From Niameybacter massiliensis (lineage in GTDB: Bacteria; Bacillota; Clostridia; Lachnospirales; Cellulosilyticaceae): a stretch of DNA of 64,000 nt. The notes beneath the pieces are model-generated. The model was not told where the DNA came from and searched no databases. It saw nothing but the letters and a program-made list of their open reading frames with translations. A program made the translations under genes and the position numbers. This document shows positions 18,510 to 28,604 of this stretch, piece after piece (position 1 is the first letter of the stretch; each line of letters opens with the position of its first letter). The stretch covers positions 1,833,788 to 1,897,787 of the forward strand of contig NZ_LN875035.1 in NCBI RefSeq assembly GCF_001282685.1. Reading direction: 5' to 3'.

Positions 18510-20870
18510 CTATTCATCTCCTTTTGTAATTGGTGTAGTATTTAGTACCTTTCTAGGTTTACTCCCTTCATCTGGGCCAACAACGCCCCTTGCTTCTAAT
18601 GTTTCCATTAATCTAGATGCTCTATTAAAGCCTATTCTAAAATATCTTTGTAACATAGATATAGAGAGTTTGTCTTTACCGTTTGCTAAGTTAATTGCTT
18701 CAACAACGAGTTCATCCTCATCTGAGCTTTCAATGGCAACGGGTGGTGCTACAATGCTTTCAATAACAGATTCTTCATATTGAGCTGTTCTTGTATTTTT
18801 AACAGCCTCTACAATACTTTCAACTTCTTGATCAGAAACAAAAGCCCCTTGAATACGTAAAGGCTTTGATTCACCAATTGGGCAGAACAGCATATCTCCC
18901 TTACCTAAGAGTTTCTCTGCACCATTAGTATCTAGTATGGTTCTTGAGTCAATACCAGATGATACAGCAAAGGCAAGTCTTGAAGGAATATTGGCTTTAA
19001 TAACCCCTGTGATAACGTCTACTGAAGGACGTTGGGTTGCAATAACTAAGTGAATACCAGCAGCACGTGCCATTTGCGCTAAACGACAAATCGCATCTTC
19101 TACTTCTTTTGCGGCTGTCATCATAAGGTCTGCAAGCTCATCGATGATAATGATAATGCTTGGCATTTTTTGTGATGGGTCTGTTACCTTGTTATTATAC
19201 CCTTTCATATCACGTACATTATTATCGGCAAAGAGTTGATAACGTTTGGTCATCTCATTTACTGCCCAGCAAAGTGCACCGGCAGCTTTCTTTGGATCAG
19301 TTACAACAGGAATCAAAAGATGCGGAATCCCATTATAAACATTAAGTTCTACTACTTTAGGATCAATCATAATTAGTTTAACTTCATCTGGAGAAGCCTT
19401 ATAGAGAATGCTTGTAATCAGTGTATTGATACAAACACTTTTTCCTGAACCAGTGGCACCAGCTATGAGAATATGTGGCATTTTACCAATATCCGCAACG
19501 ATTGGTTTACCACCTATGTCTTTCCCTAAGGCAAAAGCAAGTTTAGATGGAAAAGCTGTAAATTGGTCTGTATCGATGACATCACGTAAATAAACAATTT
19601 CACTAGATTCATTAGGTACTTCAATCCCTACAGCAGCTTTCCCTGGAATAGGTGCTTCAATACGTATACCTGATGCTGCTAAGTTTAAGGCGATATCATC
19701 TGCTAGATTAACTATCTTACTAACTTTAACCCCTTGTTTAGGTTGAAGTTCATAACGTGTAACTGTTGGACCTTTATGAATTTGTGTTACTTTTGCTTCT
19801 ACGCCAAAGCTTAGAAGAGTTTCTTCTAGCTTCTTCGCATTACCTAAGGAAGCACGAGAACTGCTTTTTTGTGCTGTTGCCTCACTTTTCTTAAGTAATT
19901 GAATAGAAGGAAATGTATAAGGTATTTCATGGTGTAAAGAACCATCCATTTCCTCATCTGCATCAAACACACTACTTACAGGCGCTTCAGGATCTGTCAT
20001 CAGATGTTTCATCTCTTGCTCATGATGATTAGGTTTAGACATAGATTTTTCTACTTCAGGTTCGTTGTAAATCATAGGTTCCTCATAAGTTGCTGCTTCT
20101 TCATATGCCTCATTTAATGGAGGTTCTTTTACAGGCTCTACACCTAAGTAAATAGGTGGATGTTCAAATTTAGGTTCTTCAAATCTTGCTTCTTCATAGG
20201 TAAGATCTCCTTCTGATACAAGAATTTCTCGTGTAGGTTGCTTAGCCTTCTTCTCTTTTCTAGGTCTACATTCACGATTTGCTAAGGTTTCTTGAATTTT
20301 TGATCTAACCTCTTCGAAAGTTTCACCTAGCCAGCTTAGAATAGGAAATCTGGTTGCAATCAAAATCCAAACACCAAAACATACAAAAAGAACAATATAA
20401 CTCCCTAGTAAACCTAATAAGGTTAAGAAAACTTGTCCAATCAGTGCACCTATGTAACCACCATTTAAATAAGAAGCTGTTTTAAAGTAATCCAAACTCC
20501 ATAATGCTAAAGTAGAATGATCTCCATAACTTATAAGGTGGAAAAAGCAAACAAGCATGATCAATAATGGAATAGTATAAAATAGGAAATCAAACATTTT
20601 GTCTAAACGATGTTTAATATAGTAATATCCCATAATAATCATACCAAAAGGTAAAATATAACCTCCTATTCCAAGTAATCCTATAAACAGTCTTTTAATA
20701 CCTGTCCCTATAAGACCAACTTGATTGGTAAATACACTTGCAATAATCAAAATACTAAAGCCAATTAAAGTGACCCCTATAACCTCACTTGTTAAGTCAG
20801 TACCAAGAGCCTTAGACTTTTGTGTCTTTTTCTTAGATGCTGACGACTTCTTAGTCGTTTTCTTTTTCAT
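18510..20870 (-). CDS. ftsK: DNA translocase FtsK/SpoIIIE
   Basis: The 786-aa septal DNA pump has a Lys-rich cytoplasmic start, four membrane segments (about residues 25-200), an acidic variable linker (about 215-330) and the motor. The Walker A motif [12 protein letters not shown] is near residue 471, with a Walker B ([12 protein letters not shown]). The C-terminal gamma winged-helix (about 710-770) reads DNA polarity sequences. In sporulating clostridia it pumps the chromosome into the forespore. The start at 20870 has AAAGGGG 9 nt upstream. It follows ylzJ as in Bacillus. Confidence 0.94.
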   Translation of the reverse strand: MKKKTTKKSSASKKKTQKSKALGTDLTSEVIGVTLIGFSILIIASVFTNQVGLIGTGIKRLFIGLLGIGGYILPFGMIIMGYYYIKHRLDKMFDFLFYTIPLLIMLVCFFHLISYGDHSTLALWSLDYFKTASYLNGGYIGALIGQVFLTLLGLLGSYIVLFVCFGVWILIATRFPILSWLGETFEEVRSKIQETLANRECRPRKEKKAKQPTREILVSEGDLTYEEARFEEPKFEHPPIYLGVEPVKEPPLNEAYEEAATYEEPMIYNEPEVEKSMSKPNHHEQEMKHLMTDPEAPVSSVFDADEEMDGSLHHEIPYTFPSIQLLKKSEATAQKSSSRASLGNAKKLEETLLSFGVEAKVTQIHKGPTVTRYELQPKQGVKVSKIVNLADDIALNLAASGIRIEAPIPGKAAVGIEVPNESSEIVYLRDVIDTDQFTAFPSKLAFALGKDIGGKPIVADIGKMPHILIAGATGSGKSVCINTLITSILYKASPDEVKLIMIDPKVVELNVYNGIPHLLIPVVTDPKKAAGALCWAVNEMTKRYQLFADNNVRDMKGYNNKVTDPSQKMPSIIIIIDELADLMMTAAKEVEDAICRLAQMARAAGIHLVIATQRPSVDVITGVIKANIPSRLAFAVSSGIDSRTILDTNGAEKLLGKGDMLFCPIGESKPLRIQGAFVSDQEVESIVEAVKNTRTAQYEESVIESIVAPPVAIESSDEDELVVEAINLANGKDKLSISMLQRYFRIGFNRASRLMETLEARGVVGPDEGSKPRKVLNTTPITKGDE

Positions 20871-20963
20871 ATGTATAAACCCCTTTGAACAGTCTACAAG
20901 CATAAAGCTTATAAAAAATAATAGATGTATAAAGGAAAAATCCCATATACATCTATCATTATA

Positions 20964-21182
20964 TCATTGAATAATTTTATTGATAAGGCTATTTTGCAAT
21001 AAAGTTCCAGGTTGGAGCGAATCTACTAAAAAATCTCCAGGATTTGTAGAAAATATTCTATCTAGTATAAACCCTTCTTCTGTTTTACATGCAACCACTT
21101 CATAGCCCATATAATCTAAAATATGAAAATCTGGCGATGCTTCTGGTGGTATATAAATAGGTTGAACAGCGTAATGAATCAC
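20964..21182 (-). CDS. ylzJ: YlzJ-like protein
   Basis: The 72-aa product (IHYAVQPIYIPP at the start, TNPGDFLVDSLQPG near the end) matches the YlzJ-like family encoded between tepA and the SpoIIIE/FtsK gene in many Firmicutes. The start is GTG overlapping the tepA stop by one base (TAGTG), with AAGGTGA upstream. Function unknown. Confidence 0.8.
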   Translation of the reverse strand: MIHYAVQPIYIPPEASPDFHILDYMGYEVVACKTEEGFILDRIFSTNPGDFLVDSLQPGTLLQNSLINKIIQ

Positions 21183-21943
21183 TACTTATCACCTTCTTTT
21201 TCTTCTATCAATTGGTGCAATTTGTGAAGTGCTTCTTTGAGCCCTCCTACTTCATTAATAATTTTTTCTTCTACTGCTTGTTTGCCAACAAGAATAGTTC
21301 CCATATCTTTTGCAAGCTTGCCTGTATCTAGCATCAATTCTCTAAAACGTTCTGAAGAAATACCAGAATTATTTGATACAAATTCTACAATACGCTCTTG
21401 CATTTGATCAAAATACTCAAATGTCTGTGCCACACCTAATACTGTTCCATTCATACGTACAGGATGAATGGTCATAGTTGCACTTGGAGTAATAAAGGCA
21501 TAGTCACTAGATACTGCAATAGGGACCCCTATAGAATGTGCCCCTCCTAACACAAGTGAAACGACTGGCTTTTCAAAAGAAGTAATCAGTTCTGCAATCG
21601 CAAGCCCTGCTTCTACATCACCACCTACAGTATTAAGTACAACTAGAACACCTTTTATTTTTGGATCATCGGATAAACCTACTAATTGCGGAATAAGATG
21701 CTCATATTTTGTTGTCTTATTTTGTGGTGGCATACTTACATGGCCTTCTACTTGTCCAATGATTGTAATACAGTGTATACCGCTACCTTCTTCTTTACTT
21801 GTAGGGAGTTGTCCAAATTCCTTTATTTCATTGTTGGTATCATTGGCTGAAGTATTTTCATTTTGTTGTGTAGATTCATTTTTTGGTTTGTTTTCTTGAG
21901 GTTGTTTTGGTCCATCTTCGTTAAGAAATTGTGATTTTTTCAT
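21182..21943 (-). CDS. tepA: ClpP-like translocation-enhancing protease TepA
   Basis: The 253-aa product is a ClpP/crotonase-fold serine protease of the TepA (YmfB) type. After a Gln/Asn-rich polar tail (about 1-55) it shows [17 protein letters not shown], the presumed nucleophile Ser in [13 protein letters not shown] and His in [10 protein letters not shown]. In Bacillus TepA degrades SASPs or aids secretion. Start 21943 is chosen because AGAGG lies 10 nt upstream. An in-frame extension of 22 residues has no site. Confidence 0.88.
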   Translation of the reverse strand: MKKSQFLNEDGPKQPQENKPKNESTQQNENTSANDTNNEIKEFGQLPTSKEEGSGIHCITIIGQVEGHVSMPPQNKTTKYEHLIPQLVGLSDDPKIKGVLVVLNTVGGDVEAGLAIAELITSFEKPVVSLVLGGAHSIGVPIAVSSDYAFITPSATMTIHPVRMNGTVLGVAQTFEYFDQMQERIVEFVSNNSGISSERFRELMLDTGKLAKDMGTILVGKQAVEEKIINEVGGLKEALHKLHQLIEEKEGDK

Positions 21944-22009
21944 TAAAATAAGCCTCTCTTTATTTTGCTTTTTAAACTTAGTATGCAAAAAAAAGAGAGG
22001 CTTATACAT

Positions 22010-23206
22010 CTAGATATTAAATTCTAAAAGAAGTGCTGTAACGGCACGGCTTACTTGTTCTGATCGAATTAAGCAACCTATTGTTGTTAATGAATCCGCT
22101 GTTTGAAGTACTTGGATGCCTTCTTTGTTAAGTGCTTTCATAATACGAGACATAACACCAGGAACACCTGTCATACGTTCTCCAATCACTGTAACTTTAC
22201 AGCAATCTTCTACCATTGTATATTCATAGCCATCTTTTTTAAGGATTGCTTCTAATTTATTTTTATCTTCGCCGTCAATTGTAAAGACATTATACTCTGG
22301 GAAAATATTAATAAGGTCAATACTAATATGCTCTTTAGCCATACATTCTAATAAATCACAGTCTGCATCAAGCTTTTCTGTGATTTTAAATTGAATACGA
22401 TTCAAACGATGTGCAACACCTGTGATTAATTTAACAGTTTGAGATGGATAACTTTTCTTCACACTTTGTACAATCGCTGTACCTGGCTCATCGCTAAAAG
22501 TATTCTTAATAATAAGTGGAATATTGGCACGCATTGCATATTCCACCGCACGTGGATGAATTACCTTAGCACCACTATCTGCCATTTGGAAAATTTCGTT
22601 ATACGTAATAGCAGGAATAATACTTGCACATTCACTAACTCTTGGATCTGCTGTCATAATACCATCTACATCCGTGTAAATCTCTATAGACTCAGCACCT
22701 ATTAATCCACCAAGCATTGCTGCTGTTGTATCACTTCCACCACGTCCTAGTGTCGTGATCTCACCTTCTACAGTCATACCTTGGAAACCTGCAACAACTG
22801 GAATGATATCTTTTTCTACATATCCTACAAGTGCATCAGATTTTCCATATAAAAGATCTGCACTTTTGTGTACACCATCTGTAATAATACCACTTTGGCC
22901 ACCTGTTAGTGCAACTGCATCATAACCTGCTGCTTGAAGCATCGTTGCAATCGTAACGGCTGAGATGATTTCTCCACAAGAAAGAAGTAAATCATATTCT
23001 CTATCTTTGATTTCACCCGCCTCATCTTTTACAAATTGTAAAAGGGTATCTGTAGCATATGGTGATGGCACTCTTCCCATTGCCGAAACCACAACAACAG
23101 GTGATTTTCCTTCTTTTTTTGCTTTAAGTATCTTTTGTATAACCTGGCCCCTTGCCTCTGGTGTAGCAACTGAGGTTCCCCCGAATTTTTGAACGATGAT
23201 ATTCAT
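22010..23206 (-). CDS. dapG: aspartate kinase
   Basis: The 398-aa aspartokinase phosphorylates aspartate at the head of the lysine/diaminopimelate pathway. Motifs are VQKFGGTSVATPEAR, GRGGSDTTAAMLGG and YTDVDGIMTADPRV, with two C-terminal ACT domains (from about residue 265) for amino-acid feedback. AAAGGA is 9 nt before ATG 23206. It is the first gene of the operon. The dapG-tepA-ylzJ-ftsK order resembles Bacillus, where DapG is the DAP-responsive isozyme, hence the name. Confidence 0.93.
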   Translation of the reverse strand: MNIIVQKFGGTSVATPEARGQVIQKILKAKKEGKSPVVVVSAMGRVPSPYATDTLLQFVKDEAGEIKDREYDLLLSCGEIISAVTIATMLQAAGYDAVALTGGQSGIITDGVHKSADLLYGKSDALVGYVEKDIIPVVAGFQGMTVEGEITTLGRGGSDTTAAMLGGLIGAESIEIYTDVDGIMTADPRVSECASIIPAITYNEIFQMADSGAKVIHPRAVEYAMRANIPLIIKNTFSDEPGTAIVQSVKKSYPSQTVKLITGVAHRLNRIQFKITEKLDADCDLLECMAKEHISIDLINIFPEYNVFTIDGEDKNKLEAILKKDGYEYTMVEDCCKVTVIGERMTGVPGVMSRIMKALNKEGIQVLQTADSLTTIGCLIRSEQVSRAVTALLLEFNI

Positions 23207-23254
23207 AGTCTGTAATCCTTTCAAGAAAAATTAGCTCATTATCATATATATTAT

Positions 23255-23286
23255 GACAATAAAAAAAGTAGAATCACTCTACTTTT
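23255..23286 (-). terminator. intrinsic terminator
   Basis: AAAGTAGA / TCTACTTT stem and T-run on the minus strand. The stem includes the stop codon of the TSCPD gene. Confidence 0.85.
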
Positions 23287-23527
23287 CTTGTACAAATTGT
23301 TCTAATGCTTTTGCAAGTTGATCTGGACAAGATGTTCCACGTCCACGGCAGTCAATACCTTTAAGGCGTTCAATTGCTTCACTAACTTCCATCCCTTTAA
23401 TTAGAGCAGCTACACCATGTGTATTACCTGGACACCCATTAATAAATTGTACTGATTTAATCATATTATTTTCTACTTCAAATTGAATTTCGCTCGCACA
23501 TACACCTTTTGTTTTAAAGCTTTCCAT
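23279..23527 (-). CDS. TSCPD-domain protein (TIGR03905 type)
   Basis: The 82-aa product matches the short TSCPD family: FKTKGVCASEIQFEVEN at the start, FINGCPGNTHG in the middle and GRGTSCPDQLAKALEQF at the end, with conserved cysteines. Such proteins are common in clostridia. A role in adenosylcobalamin-dependent ribonucleotide reductase chemistry has been suggested because the TSCPD domain is also found there. AAGGAGTG precedes the ATG. Confidence 0.85.
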   Translation of the reverse strand: MESFKTKGVCASEIQFEVENNMIKSVQFINGCPGNTHGVAALIKGMEVSEAIERLKGIDCRGRGTSCPDQLAKALEQFVQEK

Positions 23528-23597
23528 TATTCCACTCCTTAAATACCTATTTTTCTTAAAAAGTATAACATATTTACTTAAGGAAAAAAATAAAAAG

Positions 23598-23662
23598 ATA
23601 AAAAAAAGTGGCCCCCGCCACTTTTTTACTTTTGAATAGAAGGGTCCCTACGCCTTCTATTC
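23598..23662 (-). terminator. tandem hairpins ending in a terminator
   Basis: Reading the minus strand, GAATAGAAGG / CCTTCTATTC (23634-23662) forms one stem. It is followed by a second hairpin AAAAGTGGC / GCCACTTTT (23604-23625) and a T-run. It ends the response regulator-kinase transcription unit. The first stem may protect the 3' end or have a regulatory role. Confidence 0.75.
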
Positions 23663-23755
23663 GTATCCGATCATATTTTGACTAAATAGCATAAACCCAT
23701 TACGTTTTTACTTTTGTTACATTTATTTGTTACAAGTGTGCTCAGATATCTGTAA

Positions 23756-23821
23756 CTAAAATATACCATAGGGATTATCACCATTCAATACTTCTGACAT
23801 GATTGGACCAAAATCATACAT
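23756..23821 (-). CDS. possible 21-residue peptide gene after the GHKL kinase
   Basis: A reading frame starts with ATG two bases after the kinase stop and encodes 21 residues, beginning MYDFGPIMSEV and ending NGDNPYGIF. It has no good ribosome binding site and could depend on re-initiation. Peptide signals often sit beside AgrC-like kinases, but no AgrB-type processing gene is present and there is no cysteine. It may be chance. Confidence 0.25.
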   Translation of the reverse strand: MYDFGPIMSEVLNGDNPYGIF

Positions 23822-23823
23822 AA

Positions 23824-25155
23824 TTAGACTGTTTTAGTAAGAGGAAGAAAGATTTGAACATTAAAAGTTGTTGCATTATAGTTCACTTTCATTTCTCCCT
23901 CATACTTCTCTATAACATGACGTACATTGGATAAACCTATTCCATGTCCTGTTGAAGACGTCTTTGTTGTTATAAATCTTCCATTTTTCTCAATAATATT
24001 ACCATTGCAGCTATTCATCACTTCAATAGCTATATACTGTTTGATCTGTTTAGTAATAATGAGAATTTCACGACTTTTAATATCATTTTTTCGGCAGGCT
24101 TCAATGGCATTATCAATTAAATTACTATAGATGACACATAAATCTATATCTTGTATGGCATTTAGAAGCTGTCCATCCACTTTCATGACCATGCTTATAT
24201 CATAAGCTAACGCCATACCATACTTATCTGTTAAAATCGCATCTATAATAAGATGCCCAGTTCTAATCTGTCCACGCAACATAGCAATATCTTTCTCTAA
24301 AGAATGTAAATACTGATTAGCTTCAGTGCTATACCCTTCACGAATTAAATCGTGAACACATTGGAGATGGTTATGAATATCGTGCCAAATACGTCTAGTG
24401 GCCTCTTCCTTAGCTTCTTGGTTACGATAAAACTCATACTGTTGTTTAACATTTTCTTGACACATTAAATAAAATTGTTTCTCACGTTCATTCTTTATTA
24501 AAGTATCAAATACAGACCACGTTAAAATATTCACTAATAATAGCCCAATACTTATAAGTACTGAACTCACTGCATTAGCCACATTAAAACTTATACTTTG
24601 TATATTACATTGAATGACTAAATCAATCGTATAAAGGGTAATAATAGGTGCTACATGTAAAACAAGTTCTACAGGTGTAAAGCCCTTTTCCTTACGTTTT
24701 ACAATACGGTAAATGGTATTAATCACCATAAAGCAAATGACCTTGCTCCCTATACCCATTAATGTCCAATAAGTTTCGTAAACAAGAGATGCTGGGGGAT
24801 ACAGTAATCTATATTTACCAAACAACATAATAGCAGCTACATCACTCAGAGAAATTATAATACCACATAATGCTACAACCAAAAGTCTCTTTCCAATACT
24901 TCCATTATAAAGTAATAAATGAAAAAGAAAAAAACAAGTTAAGACACTCAAAGCCGTTATAGGAGATGGTCCTATTACAATATTACACATACCCATCACT
25001 AAAATAATTAAGCCTATAGCTATTATTAATTGCCATTTATTAACGTCTTCTTTATTTTTCTCTTCTAGTAAAAGGTTTGCAATTCTACAAGAAACAACCA
25101 ATTCAACTAAGCCTACTACTACTGTCCCAAGCTTTAAAAGGATGATTATATTCAT
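23824..25155 (-). CDS. GHKL sensor histidine kinase (AgrC-like)
   Basis: The 443-aa product has about six hydrophobic segments in the first ~225 residues and a cytoplasmic kinase core. The phospho-acceptor region is RRIWHDIHNHL (about residue 260). The ATP-binding GHKL domain has NLIDNAIEACRK (N box) and GHGIGLSNVRHVIEKY (G box). This is the HATPase_c_5 type paired with LytTR regulators. Its ATG overlaps the response-regulator stop by 4 nt with AGGAGGA upstream. The signal is unknown, perhaps a peptide. Confidence 0.9.
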   Translation of the reverse strand: MNIIILLKLGTVVVGLVELVVSCRIANLLLEEKNKEDVNKWQLIIAIGLIILVMGMCNIVIGPSPITALSVLTCFFLFHLLLYNGSIGKRLLVVALCGIIISLSDVAAIMLFGKYRLLYPPASLVYETYWTLMGIGSKVICFMVINTIYRIVKRKEKGFTPVELVLHVAPIITLYTIDLVIQCNIQSISFNVANAVSSVLISIGLLLVNILTWSVFDTLIKNEREKQFYLMCQENVKQQYEFYRNQEAKEEATRRIWHDIHNHLQCVHDLIREGYSTEANQYLHSLEKDIAMLRGQIRTGHLIIDAILTDKYGMALAYDISMVMKVDGQLLNAIQDIDLCVIYSNLIDNAIEACRKNDIKSREILIITKQIKQYIAIEVMNSCNGNIIEKNGRFITTKTSSTGHGIGLSNVRHVIEKYEGEMKVNYNATTFNVQIFLPLTKTV

Positions 25156-25865
25156 GGTGTTCCTCCTAAATAGTGCATAAATCTTACTTTTACTTCTTTT
25201 TGTTTATACTTACTTAGAAAGACAGTTTGTCCATTTTCTAAAAAAACTTCATTTCCTTTAATCAGCTTTAACCTTGCCATATTTACAAGAAAACTACGAT
25301 GGGTACGTATAAAACCAGACTTTAAAAGTTTTTCTTCCAGGGTATTAATATTATATTGGCATGTATACTGTTCACCATCTAAATAGATATTCGTCTTACG
25401 TATATTACTTTCTATATAATAGATATCTTTAAGCTTGAGTCTTAAATCTCCGCCAGTTGTAGGGAAAATAAAGGCGGGTTCATCATCTACTTGAATATGA
25501 TTCATAATATCTTGCAACGTATGTATAAAGTCTATATGCTGTATAGGCTTTATAATATAGTCATAGGCGTGGATCTTATATCCTTCTAATGCATGACTTG
25601 TATCAGATGTAACAAAAATTATCATGACCTTTTCATCAATTGTACGAACATGTTTAGCTAATTCAATACCTGTCATTCCACCCATATAAACATCTAAGAA
25701 CAATACATGGTAATGGGCACCATCCCATTGTTCTAAAAATGCTTCACCACTTGCATAGTCATCGACGCTAAGCTCTGCGCCTCTTTCTGCGGCAAATGCT
25801 GTAATATATCGCCGTAATTTTGCTCGCTCCTGCGAATCATCTTCGCAAATTGCAATTTTTATCAT
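25152..25865 (-). CDS. LytTR-family response regulator
   Basis: The 237-aa product has an N-terminal receiver domain with acidic pocket ICEDD, phospho-acceptor Asp in LFLDVYMGG (about residue 58) and Lys in YIIKPI. The C-terminal LytTR DNA-binding domain (about 135-235) has YYIESNIRKTNIY and FIRTHRSFLVNMARL. Such regulators control virulence, bacteriocin or cell-wall genes. The start at 25865 has GGTGAG upstream. It is cotranscribed with the GHKL kinase. Confidence 0.92.
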   Translation of the reverse strand: MIKIAICEDDSQERAKLRRYITAFAAERGAELSVDDYASGEAFLEQWDGAHYHVLFLDVYMGGMTGIELAKHVRTIDEKVMIIFVTSDTSHALEGYKIHAYDYIIKPIQHIDFIHTLQDIMNHIQVDDEPAFIFPTTGGDLRLKLKDIYYIESNIRKTNIYLDGEQYTCQYNINTLEEKLLKSGFIRTHRSFLVNMARLKLIKGNEVFLENGQTVFLSKYKQKEVKVRFMHYLGGTP

Positions 25866-25900
25866 GTCTCTCACCATCTAGTCAAATTTTTTCAATTAAC

Positions 25901-25929
25901 ATTATAATTAAATCGTTTTCAAAAGTAAA
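25901..25929 (-). promoter_or_regulatory. promoter of the LytTR/GHKL operon
   Basis: Minus strand -35 TTTACT (25924-25929), 17-bp spacer, -10 TATAAT (25901-25906), about 36 nt before the start codon. Confidence 0.6.
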
Positions 25930-25974
25930 GAAAAAGAGACTTTAGGTTCTAGCCTAAAATCTCTTTTTCTTTTC
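25927..25974 (-). terminator. intrinsic terminator
   Basis: AAAGAAAAAGAGA ... TAGG / CCTA ... TCTCTTTTTCTTT hairpin. It overlaps the end of the cysteine-rich gene and the -35 region of the next operon. Confidence 0.75.
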
Positions 25975-26142
25975 AAAACTCTTACACTTTATTTCATCTG
26001 TGGTGTGACCTATGCCTTGTTGTCTCTGGCATTCATGCACATGATACTCAACCACACGATTATCATGTGTGTAATAATGATAACGATTTTCCATATAATG
26101 CTTACAACCTATACATTGTTTTTTTTCAATGCATTGTTTCAT
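25954..26142 (-). CDS. small cysteine-rich protein
   Basis: The 62-aa product starts MKQCIEKKQCIGCKHYM and has more Cys/His later (HVHECQRQQG, KCKSFEKKK), suggesting a metal-binding knuckle. AGGGGG lies 6 nt before the ATG at 26142, so this start is favoured over one 18 nt upstream. Not recognised. It follows the cobU end of the B12 operon with an 86-bp gap. Confidence 0.6.
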   Translation of the reverse strand: MKQCIEKKQCIGCKHYMENRYHYYTHDNRVVEYHVHECQRQQGIGHTTDEIKCKSFEKKKRF

Positions 26143-26228
26143 GCTCTTCCCCCTGACCATTTAAACTCTAATAATATATTTATAATAAGCGTTATATTTT
26201 TAGACCAATCTTTTGGGGAAAGTTAAAA

Positions 26229-26792
26229 TTATTTTATTTTCATAGGGATACCAGAAACTAAGAAATAAACTTCCTCAGCTTCTCTTGCTAAAAGTTGATT
26301 AATGCGTCCAGCAATATCTCTAAAAATACTACCTAAACGGTAGGCTGGTACGATGCCTAACCCTACTTCATTAGATACGAGAATAAATGCCTTGTTGGCC
26401 TTTTTACAGGCAGAAACAAATGCTAATACCTGTTTTGTAATATCTTGTTCCATTTGATCAATTGTGCCGCGATCGACATGATCAAAGTCTACCTGATATT
26501 CTAATAATAAGTTACTAACCATTAAAGTTACACAATCCATCATTACTACATTTGCCCCAATAAAATCAGGCTGTTCACTTAATGTCTCAAAATCTTTGTA
26601 TTGCTCTAATGTATGCCAGTGACTGGGACGTGAAGCTTGATGTTTCTTGATACGGTCCTTCATGTCCTCATCAAAAGCAATAGATGTTGCCACATAAAGT
26701 ACATCTCCACCTAATGTTTCATTAAGTACTCTTGCCTTTTCTTCAGCATATGAGCTTTTGCCACTTCTGGCGCCTCCTAATATAAGAATCAT
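26229..26792 (-). CDS. cobU: adenosylcobinamide kinase/adenosylcobinamide-phosphate guanylyltransferase
   Basis: The 187-aa enzyme phosphorylates adenosylcobinamide and then attaches GMP, late steps of nucleotide-loop assembly in B12. The N-terminal P-loop LGGARSGKSSYAEEKA, VSNEVGLGIVP and GRINQLLAREAEEVYFLVSG are CobU/CobP signatures. GGAGG is 6 nt before ATG 26792, and only one base separates it from the btuD stop. It is the last gene of the riboswitch-controlled operon. Confidence 0.95.
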   Translation of the reverse strand: MILILGGARSGKSSYAEEKARVLNETLGGDVLYVATSIAFDEDMKDRIKKHQASRPSHWHTLEQYKDFETLSEQPDFIGANVVMMDCVTLMVSNLLLEYQVDFDHVDRGTIDQMEQDITKQVLAFVSACKKANKAFILVSNEVGLGIVPAYRLGSIFRDIAGRINQLLAREAEEVYFLVSGIPMKIK

Positions 26793-26793
26793 C

Positions 26794-27573
26794 TTAAGCC
26801 TCCTTCTCATTTGCTCTAGGAACAACATAAGTATTCCCATGATCGTGAATAATCTTTAGACGATGATGATACACTTGTTGTAGTATCTCACTTTCTAATA
26901 CCTCTTGTCTAGATGCAGCAAGGAGCACCTCTCCCTCTTTGAGTAAAACAATTTCATCACAATATTGAAAAGCTAAATTCAAATCATGAATCACCATAAT
27001 AATGGTCAATTGATGTTGATCTTTAATAGTCTTTAGTCTATTTAACAACTCTACACTATTATGCACATCTAGCATAGAAATAGGCTCATCCAATAAAAGT
27101 ATAGGTGTCTCTTGGGCTAAAGCACGGCCAATAAAAACTTTCTGAGCTTCTCCTCCACTTAAGTTAAGCATAGAACGCTCACGTAGCTTTTCTAATGATA
27201 ATTCATGAATAATACGTTCAATCACTGTTTCATCAGCTTTTGTTGTATGTCCCATATAATCTAAATAAGGATAACGTCCCATAGCGATCATTTCTTCAAC
27301 TGTAAAGTCTAGATCTCTTGGATTTTCTTGAAAAACAAAGCTACACTGTTTGGCATATTCTTTGACTTTTACTTTCGTGACATCTTGATCTTTTAAAAAC
27401 ACTGTAGAGGAAGAAGGTTCAATAATACGCATCATATGCTTAAGTAATGTACTTTTCCCTGCACCATTAGGTCCAATAATGCCGTAGATCGTATGCGGTT
27501 TAAAAGTTAAAGATATGTCCTTTAAAATAGGTTTATCTCCAATCTGATAAGACAAATTTTGAACCTTAATCAT
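26794..27573 (-). CDS. btuD: cobalamin ABC transporter ATP-binding protein
   Basis: The 259-aa ATPase has Walker A GPNGAGKSTLLKHM, signature LSGGEAQKVFIGRA and Walker B LLLDEPISMLD, typical of the FecE/BtuD branch. It powers the BtuC permease. The downstream position from a cobalamin riboswitch and beside cobU/cobQ supports corrinoid rather than siderophore uptake. It overlaps btuC by 4 nt and has AAAGGAGC upstream. Confidence 0.9.
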   Translation of the reverse strand: MIKVQNLSYQIGDKPILKDISLTFKPHTIYGIIGPNGAGKSTLLKHMMRIIEPSSSTVFLKDQDVTKVKVKEYAKQCSFVFQENPRDLDFTVEEMIAMGRYPYLDYMGHTTKADETVIERIIHELSLEKLRERSMLNLSGGEAQKVFIGRALAQETPILLLDEPISMLDVHNSVELLNRLKTIKDQHQLTIIMVIHDLNLAFQYCDEIVLLKEGEVLLAASRQEVLESEILQQVYHHRLKIIHDHGNTYVVPRANEKEA

Positions 27574-28592
27574 AGCATGCTCCTTTTACGTTCTTTATAA
27601 ATTAAATACATAAAGTATGGGGCACCAAATAAGGAGGTAATAATCCCTATTGGAATTTCCGAAGACCCAAGTAGTGCCCTAGATAGATTATCACAACATA
27701 GAACAAAAATCATGCCTAATAGCCCCGTAATGGGTAATGTCTTACGATAATTTGCTCCAAATAAAAGTCTTACCATATGTGGAATAATAAGCCCTACAAA
27801 ACCAATGGTTCCTGTAAAACTTACGGTTGTCGCAATAAGTAAGCTACTTAGAATCAAGAAAACTTTTCTAAGTTTTAACACATCTACCCCCATAGCTTTG
27901 GCTGCATCTTCTCCCATCAATAACAAGTTAAGTTCTTTACGATAAAAGAAGAAACAACACAAAATAGGAAAGGTAAGAAGACTTAGTAATAAAACACGTG
28001 GGTAAGAGGCTCCACTAAGTGAGCCCATTCCCCAAGCAAATAAGGTTAAGTTTTTATTATCCGAATAAGTTCTTATTAAAGATAAGATAGCTGAAAAGAA
28101 ATAATTAATGGCAAGACCTGATAATAGAAGCCTAATGGTAGACGTCTTCCCTTTTGTCCCTGCTAGGGTATTGACAAGTATATTGGCAACTAATGCACCT
28201 AAAAATGCATAGAGAGGTGAAAACCCGCCTAACATAAAGCCAATTCCAGCGCCTAATGAAGCCCCTGATGAAATTCCTAGCATAAAAGGGTCCGCCATAT
28301 CATTTTTAAATAAGGCTTGGTAAATCGCGCCAGTTACAGCTAAATTGATTCCTGTTAAAAGGGCCATTAAAATACGTGGAATACGCAATTGGATAATCAC
28401 CATTAACTGCCCAGCATCCACTAACTCTTTATAGTCTCCTCCGAGTAAACTATAAAATAATACTTTACATACATCAAAAGGATGGATTCTAGAAGCTCCA
28501 ATTGCAATAGAAAGAATGGCAAGCACAAGGGTTACTACCGCAAGGATGCCATAAATTTTATAAAAGGTCTTGGCACTTTGTGGTTTTTTCAT
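27570..28592 (-). CDS. btuC: cobalamin ABC transporter permease
   Basis: The 340-aa FecCD-family permease has about nine or ten membrane helices and family blocks RIPRILMALLTGINLAVTGA, MLGISSGASLGAGIGF, TGTIGFVGLIIPHMVRLL and the C-terminal GAPYFMYLIYKERK. ATG 28592 is given as the start. A GTG at 28601 is an equally possible in-frame start and neither has a strong site, so initiation probably depends on coupling with btuF upstream. Confidence 0.9.
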   Translation of the reverse strand: MKKPQSAKTFYKIYGILAVVTLVLAILSIAIGASRIHPFDVCKVLFYSLLGGDYKELVDAGQLMVIIQLRIPRILMALLTGINLAVTGAIYQALFKNDMADPFMLGISSGASLGAGIGFMLGGFSPLYAFLGALVANILVNTLAGTKGKTSTIRLLLSGLAINYFFSAILSLIRTYSDNKNLTLFAWGMGSLSGASYPRVLLLSLLTFPILCCFFFYRKELNLLLMGEDAAKAMGVDVLKLRKVFLILSSLLIATTVSFTGTIGFVGLIIPHMVRLLFGANYRKTLPITGLLGMIFVLCCDNLSRALLGSSEIPIGIITSLFGAPYFMYLIYKERKRSML

Positions 28593-28604
28593 AACCGTCA
28601 CACA

